A stretch of 22,106 nt of DNA. Source: a virus. The position numbers and the translations under genes were made by a program. Under the pieces are notes generated by a model that made no database searches, was not told the DNA's origin, and saw nothing but the letters and a program-made list of their open reading frames with translations. The stretch's first letter is position 1. Each line of letters starts with the position of its first letter. The stretch is taken from positions 2,191-24,296 of the IMG/VR virus record IMGVR_UViG_3300002242_000293. One strand, written 5' to 3'. Shown here piece by piece: positions 18,665 through 22,106 of this stretch.

Positions 18665-19129
18665 ATGGCTACAGTTTATTCAATACAAAAGACTAAATGG
18701 GATCAGAATGTTCCTTCTGAAAAAATAGAGACTACAGAATTAGCAGGTAGAGTAAGAGTTGCTTTCGCAGAATACGAAGCAGCTTCTCTAGCGATTAATG
18801 ATGTTATCCAAATGTTTAATTTACCGAATGGTGCAAGAATTGTATCTGGTAGATTAGCACATGATGCTTTAAATAGTTCAACTCAATTATCAGTTGGTTA
18901 TGCAGCACATACTAATTCAGCAGGTTCTACTGTTGCTTTAGATGCTGATGCTTACAAAGCTGCGGCAAGTTCTGCTTCAGCTTCAGCTGCTAATGTTGCG
19001 AACACTATTGCATTAGGAGAAAACTCTATTGTAGATGCTAATAAAGACGGGTTACCTGTCTCTATTACTCTTACAGGAGCAGTCGCTAGTGGAACGATTC
19101 AGCTTACAATGTTTTACGTTGTAGACTAA
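18665..19129 (+). CDS. head decoration/stabilisation-like structural protein
   Basis: The 154-residue product is beta-rich and alanine-rich: KIETTELAGRVRVAFAEYEA, then SLAINDVIQMFNLPNGARIV, then AHDALNSSTQLSVGYAAHTN and a C-terminal SGTIQLTMFYVVD. Proteins with G-A-R-(I/V)-x-x-G-x-L, S-S-x-x-L-x-(V/I)-G-Y and Y-V-V-D directly after the capsid gene are common in phages and thought to decorate or stabilise heads. An AGGAGGA ribosome binding site lies close before the ATG. The decoration role is inferred. Confidence 0.7.
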   Translation: MATVYSIQKTKWDQNVPSEKIETTELAGRVRVAFAEYEAASLAINDVIQMFNLPNGARIVSGRLAHDALNSSTQLSVGYAAHTNSAGSTVALDADAYKAAASSASASAANVANTIALGENSIVDANKDGLPVSITLTGAVASGTIQLTMFYVVD

Positions 19130-19153
19130 TCTAACATTAGTTAAAATTATAGA

Positions 19154-19193
19154 ATTTTAGGCGGTGAAAGCGAGAGTGGAAGCCGCCTAGAAT
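19154..19193 (+). other. strong intercistronic hairpin
   Basis: ATTTTAGGCGG (19154-19164) pairs with CCGCCTAGAAT (19183-19193) in an 11-bp stem with one G-U pair, around an 18-base purine-rich loop with a central GC-GAGA-GT mini-stem. It is among the most GC-rich spots in the right arm. No T-run follows, so it is better explained as an RNA processing, stability or protein-binding element than as a terminator. Confidence 0.65.
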
Positions 19194-19222
19194 GCTTAAA
19201 GTAAAAACATAATAGGAGAAAC

Positions 19223-19351
19223 ATGAGCTTATATAGAAATATAAACGCAAGAAAAAAAGCAGGTACGTCAAGACCAAAATCAAAATCAACAATATCAGCT
19301 AAAGCATATAAAAACATGAAAGCTGGTTTTCCAAAAAAGAAAAAATCTTAA
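19223..19351 (+). CDS. small basic phage protein
   Basis: ATG 19223, behind TAGGAGAAAC, encodes 42 residues: MSLYRNINARKKAGTSRPKS, then SAKAYKNMKAGFPKKKKS. The start M-S-L-Y-x-N-I-x-A-(R/K)-(R/K)-K and a Lys-rich end are a pattern I recognise from many tailed-phage genomes between capsid and tail genes. Its charge suggests DNA binding or packing inside the head. It ends three bases before the tail gene. Confidence 0.75.
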   Translation: MSLYRNINARKKAGTSRPKSKSTISAKAYKNMKAGFPKKKKS

Positions 19352-19354
19352 CAC

Positions 19355-19936
19355 ATGGCATCAGTAGTAGACATATGTAATGGAGCATTAAACCAACTAG
19401 GTGCTACTACTATACTTTCATTAACAGAGGATTCTAAAAACGCAAGACTTTGTAATGCAAGGTATACTCAAGTAAGAGATGCGTTATTTAGAAGTCATGC
19501 TTGGAACTGTTTACAAGTAAGAGCATCATTAGCAAAAGATGCAACAGCTCCGGCATGGGGATTTACAAGTCAATTTACACTACCAGCTGATTGTTTAAGA
19601 TTACTTTACATTATAGATTATGATTCTAATTACAAAGTAGAAGGTAGAAAAATTTTAAGTGATACAGATACAATGAAAATTTTATATGTTTCAAGAGTTA
19701 CTGATCCAAATGTATACGATGAATTATTAAGAGAAACATTATCAGCTGCTTTAGCAGCAGACATAGCATACGGAATTACATCATCTAATCCTGTTGCAAC
19801 AAACATGAATACGTTGTTTCAAGATAAATTAAGAGATGCTAGGTTTGTAGATTCTACCGAAGGTCAAAACACATCACCTGATCTTGGAATGACAGATGCT
19901 ATAGATGCTAGTACGTTTGTAAATATAAGGTACTAA
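19355..19936 (+). CDS. tail tubular protein A (T7 gp11-like gatekeeper)
   Basis: The 193-residue product follows the gp11-like family: MASVVDICNGALNQLGATTI, then NARLCNARYTQVRDALFRSH and AWNCLQVRASLAK, a middle FTLPADCLRLLYII and the C-terminal helices ELLRETLSAALAADIAYGIT. These proteins form the ring between portal and nozzle in podoviral tails. Length and order (capsid, gp11-like, nozzle) agree with T7-like tails. No ribosome binding site is obvious, suggesting coupling to the small basic gene three bases upstream. Confidence 0.9.
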   Translation: MASVVDICNGALNQLGATTILSLTEDSKNARLCNARYTQVRDALFRSHAWNCLQVRASLAKDATAPAWGFTSQFTLPADCLRLLYIIDYDSNYKVEGRKILSDTDTMKILYVSRVTDPNVYDELLRETLSAALAADIAYGITSSNPVATNMNTLFQDKLRDARFVDSTEGQNTSPDLGMTDAIDASTFVNIRY

Positions 19937-19939
19937 ACT

Positions 19940-21292
19940 ATGGCACGAGTTGCAGTACAACTAACTAACTTCACAGCTGGTGAACTTTCACCACGATTAG
20001 ATGGTCGTAATGATTTATCTAAATACTCATCAGGTTGTACTAAATTAGAAAATTTTATTATCTATCCTCATGGTGCGGCAGCAAGAAGATCAGGAACAAG
20101 TTTTGCAGCTGAAGTTGCTAATAGTGCAAACAAAACAAGGTTAATGCCTTTTGAATTTTCTACAACTCAAACTTATATGCTTGAATTTTCTAATTTAAAA
20201 ATTAGAGTTTTTAAGGATAGTAGTACAGTATTTGAAGCTAACAAAACTATTACCGCAGTTACAAAAGCTAATCCAGCAGTAGTTACTTCTAGTGGTCATG
20301 GTTATTCTAATGGTGATGAAATAAAAATTACTAATGTTGTAGGTATGACAGAACTAAATGAAAAAAGATATTTAGTTGCAAACAAAACTACTAATACATT
20401 TGAATTAACAGATAAAGATGGAACTAATATTAACAGCACTAATTTTACAACTTATGCATCCGCAGGAACAGCAAACAAAGTTTTTGAAATAACAACACCT
20501 TATACAACTGCACAACTTTTTGATATTAAATTTGTTCAATCAGCTGATGTTATGTATCTATGTCATCCATCACATCCACCAGCTACTTTATCAAGAACAG
20601 GAGATATTAGTTGGACATTAGCAGATGTTGTTTTTACAAAAGGACCATTTCAAGATGCTAATATTACAACAACAACTTTAACACCTTCTAATGCATCTAC
20701 AGGATCAAGAACTATTACAGCTTCAGCAACAACAGGTATTAATAATGGTTCTGGTTTTTTATCTACTGATGTAGGCAGGTTTATTCATTTTAATGATGGT
20801 TATGGAACAATAACAGCTGTCGGCAGTACAACAAGTATTACAGTAGATGTTACTACAGCTTTTGCAAACACTAACGCAATAACTGCTTGGCATTTAGGAT
20901 CATTTTCTAACACTACAGGATTTCCAGCTTGTGTTACTTTCTTTGAACAAAGATTAGTATTTGCAGGAACAACTAACCAACCTCAAACTGTATTCTTTTC
21001 TAAATCAGGAGATTACGAAAATATGGATGCAAACATAGGCGGTACTGTAGCTGATAGTGATGCTATTATTTATACTATTGCATCTAATCAAGTTAATGCA
21101 ATTAGATTTATGACAGCAACTAGAACTCTAGTTATTGGTACAGCAGGTGGTGAGTTTTCTGTATCAGGCGGTGGTACAGATAGTGCAATTACACCTACTA
21201 ACATATTAATTAAAAAACAATCTAATCATGGTGCATCTAATTTAGATGCTGTTTCAGTAGGTAACGTAACTTTATTTTTACTAACGTGCTAG
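19940..21292 (+). CDS. tail nozzle (tail tubular protein B-like), 5' part
   Basis: The frame from ATG 19940 encodes 450 residues that open LTNFTAGELSPRLDGRNDLS followed by YSSGCTKLENFIIYPHGAAA and RRSGTSFAAE, the typical N-terminus of podoviral nozzle proteins. Inside is a beta domain with AVVTSSGHGYSNGDEIKITN, like the FCCH-type repeats seen in phage tail proteins. The frame stops at TAG 21290-21292, in the middle of a conserved stretch. Removing T21282 and one T from 21321-21324 would give FLQRARRKIRELAYNFDVDG and join it to the 3' part, so the whole is one gene. Confidence 0.9.
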   Translation: MARVAVQLTNFTAGELSPRLDGRNDLSKYSSGCTKLENFIIYPHGAAARRSGTSFAAEVANSANKTRLMPFEFSTTQTYMLEFSNLKIRVFKDSSTVFEANKTITAVTKANPAVVTSSGHGYSNGDEIKITNVVGMTELNEKRYLVANKTTNTFELTDKDGTNINSTNFTTYASAGTANKVFEITTPYTTAQLFDIKFVQSADVMYLCHPSHPPATLSRTGDISWTLADVVFTKGPFQDANITTTTLTPSNASTGSRTITASATTGINNGSGFLSTDVGRFIHFNDGYGTITAVGSTTSITVDVTTAFANTNAITAWHLGSFSNTTGFPACVTFFEQRLVFAGTTNQPQTVFFSKSGDYENMDANIGGTVADSDAIIYTIASNQVNAIRFMTATRTLVIGTAGGEFSVSGGGTDSAITPTNILIKKQSNHGASNLDAVSVGNVTLFLLTC

Positions 21293-21324
21293 AAGAAAAA
21301 TTAGAGAGTTAGCTTACAACTTTT

Positions 21325-22106
21325 GATGTAGATGGTTATCTAGCACCAGACATGACTATTCTATCAGAACATATTACAGAAGGTGGACTATCACAATTAG
21401 CTTATCAACAAGAACCTAATCAAATTATATGGGGAGTGCGTGGTGATGGAGAACTTATTGGATTAACTTATCAAAGAGAACAAGAAGTATTAGCTTGGCA
21501 TAGACATATATTTGGTGGAATATTTGGTATACCAAAAATTACAGTTAGTGATTATGCAAATATTATAACAGGAACAAGAATTGTAATTACAAAATCAGAT
21601 GGCACAGAAATTACTTTTACGTCTACAACAGGTACAGCTTCTGCTCAACAATTTAAAACAGAGACTAACAATGACACAACAGCTACTAATTTAAAAAATT
21701 CTATTAATACTGCTAACACAGCATCATCAACTGGTGTAACAGCTACAGTTAGCGGTTCTGTAATTACTTTAACAGAAGTTGAACCAACAGGTTTAAGTTA
21801 TTTAACAATAAAAAGTTTTGATGAAACAAGATTAACAAGTGTTAGTCAAAGTAAACCAGTTTGTGAAAGTGTTGCAGTTATTCCTACTGATAATGACGAA
21901 TATCAAACTTGGGTTATTGTTAAAAGAACAATTAATAATATTACAAGAAGATATGTAGAATTTTTAAATACTTTTAAATTTACAGCTACAGATAATACAA
22001 CATTTAATTTTTTAGATAGTGCGGCTTCATATAGTGGTGCAGCAGCTACTACTATTTCTGGATTAGATTATTTAGAAGGTCAAACTGTTAATATTTTATC
22101 TAATGG
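21325..22106 (+). CDS. tail nozzle protein, 3' part, open at window end
   Basis: Open frame from 21325 to the window edge (260 residues) beginning DVDGYLAPDMTILSEHITEG and continuing with QEPNQIIWGVRGDGELIGLT, YQREQEVLAWHRHIFGG, then a low-complexity Thr-rich insert and CESVAVIPTDNDEYQTWVIV followed by KRTINNITRRYVEFL. These are the conserved C-terminal features of the same nozzle family as the 5' part. It has no ribosome binding site; the first ATG is at 21352, inside the conserved region. The gene end is outside the window. Confidence 0.8.

Noticed and set aside
1-22106. Integrase, attachment site or tRNA remnant indicating a prophage
   Set aside because: No recombinase gene or tRNA-like 3' end was seen; nothing in the window shows lysogeny, although a Cro-like regulator is present.

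Overview
This AT-rich window is a segment of a tailed (podovirus-type) bacteriophage genome. It has densely packed short genes with ATGA/TAATG overlaps, a terminase-portal-scaffold-capsid-tail module, a phage recombination module, and no bacterial housekeeping or rRNA/tRNA genes. Protein style (T7-like tail tubular genes, small basic proteins, DUF3310, an ERF recombinase) recalls uncultured marine phages of Alphaproteobacteria. The host is inferred, not shown.

Layout. (1) 1-2358, plus strand: a polycistron of small genes, with a PD-(D/E)XK nuclease-like protein, a coiled coil, a probable holin, basic proteins, a membrane-anchored coiled coil and a zinc-ribbon-like protein. Several reading frames are broken by single-base indels. 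(2) 2347-5799, minus strand: replication and recombination, with a RecB-like exonuclease, an ERF single-strand annealing protein, a possible ssDNA-binding partner, DUF3310, and a protein ending in a DnaA domain IV-like helix-turn-helix. It reads from a sigma70-type promoter at 5814-5842 that contains a perfect palindromic operator. (3) 5914-9137, plus strand: a divergent Cro-like regulator, small conserved proteins, a lipoprotein, a SET-domain protein, a nuclease-like protein, a winged-helix protein, a CCCH protein and the small terminase subunit. (4) 9134-12145, minus strand: about 15 tiny genes inserted between the two terminase genes. Many have AAGGGGA ribosome binding sites, and three gene junctions are near-identical ATGAGTAGCGAGAAG cassettes; several products look paralogous. 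(5) 12194-12660: one small plus-strand gene, then a 284-bp non-coding stretch with hairpins and a perfect palindrome. (6) 12661-22106, plus strand: large terminase, two TILT/LLG-motif proteins, portal, Bbp19-like protein, scaffold, major capsid protein, a decoration-like protein, a small basic protein, tail tubular protein A and a broken tail nozzle protein running off the window.

How it works together: the divergent promoter at 5800-5913 probably sets the early switch. The minus arm supplies a two-component recombinase, the plus arm regulators and host-interaction proteins, and the right arm packaging and virion proteins. The most notable points are the accessory island separating TerS from TerL, the operator embedded in a promoter, structured RNA leaders before the capsid gene and after the decoration gene, a compact phage SET protein, and single-base frameshifts confined to the two ends of the window, which I think are mostly sequence errors.
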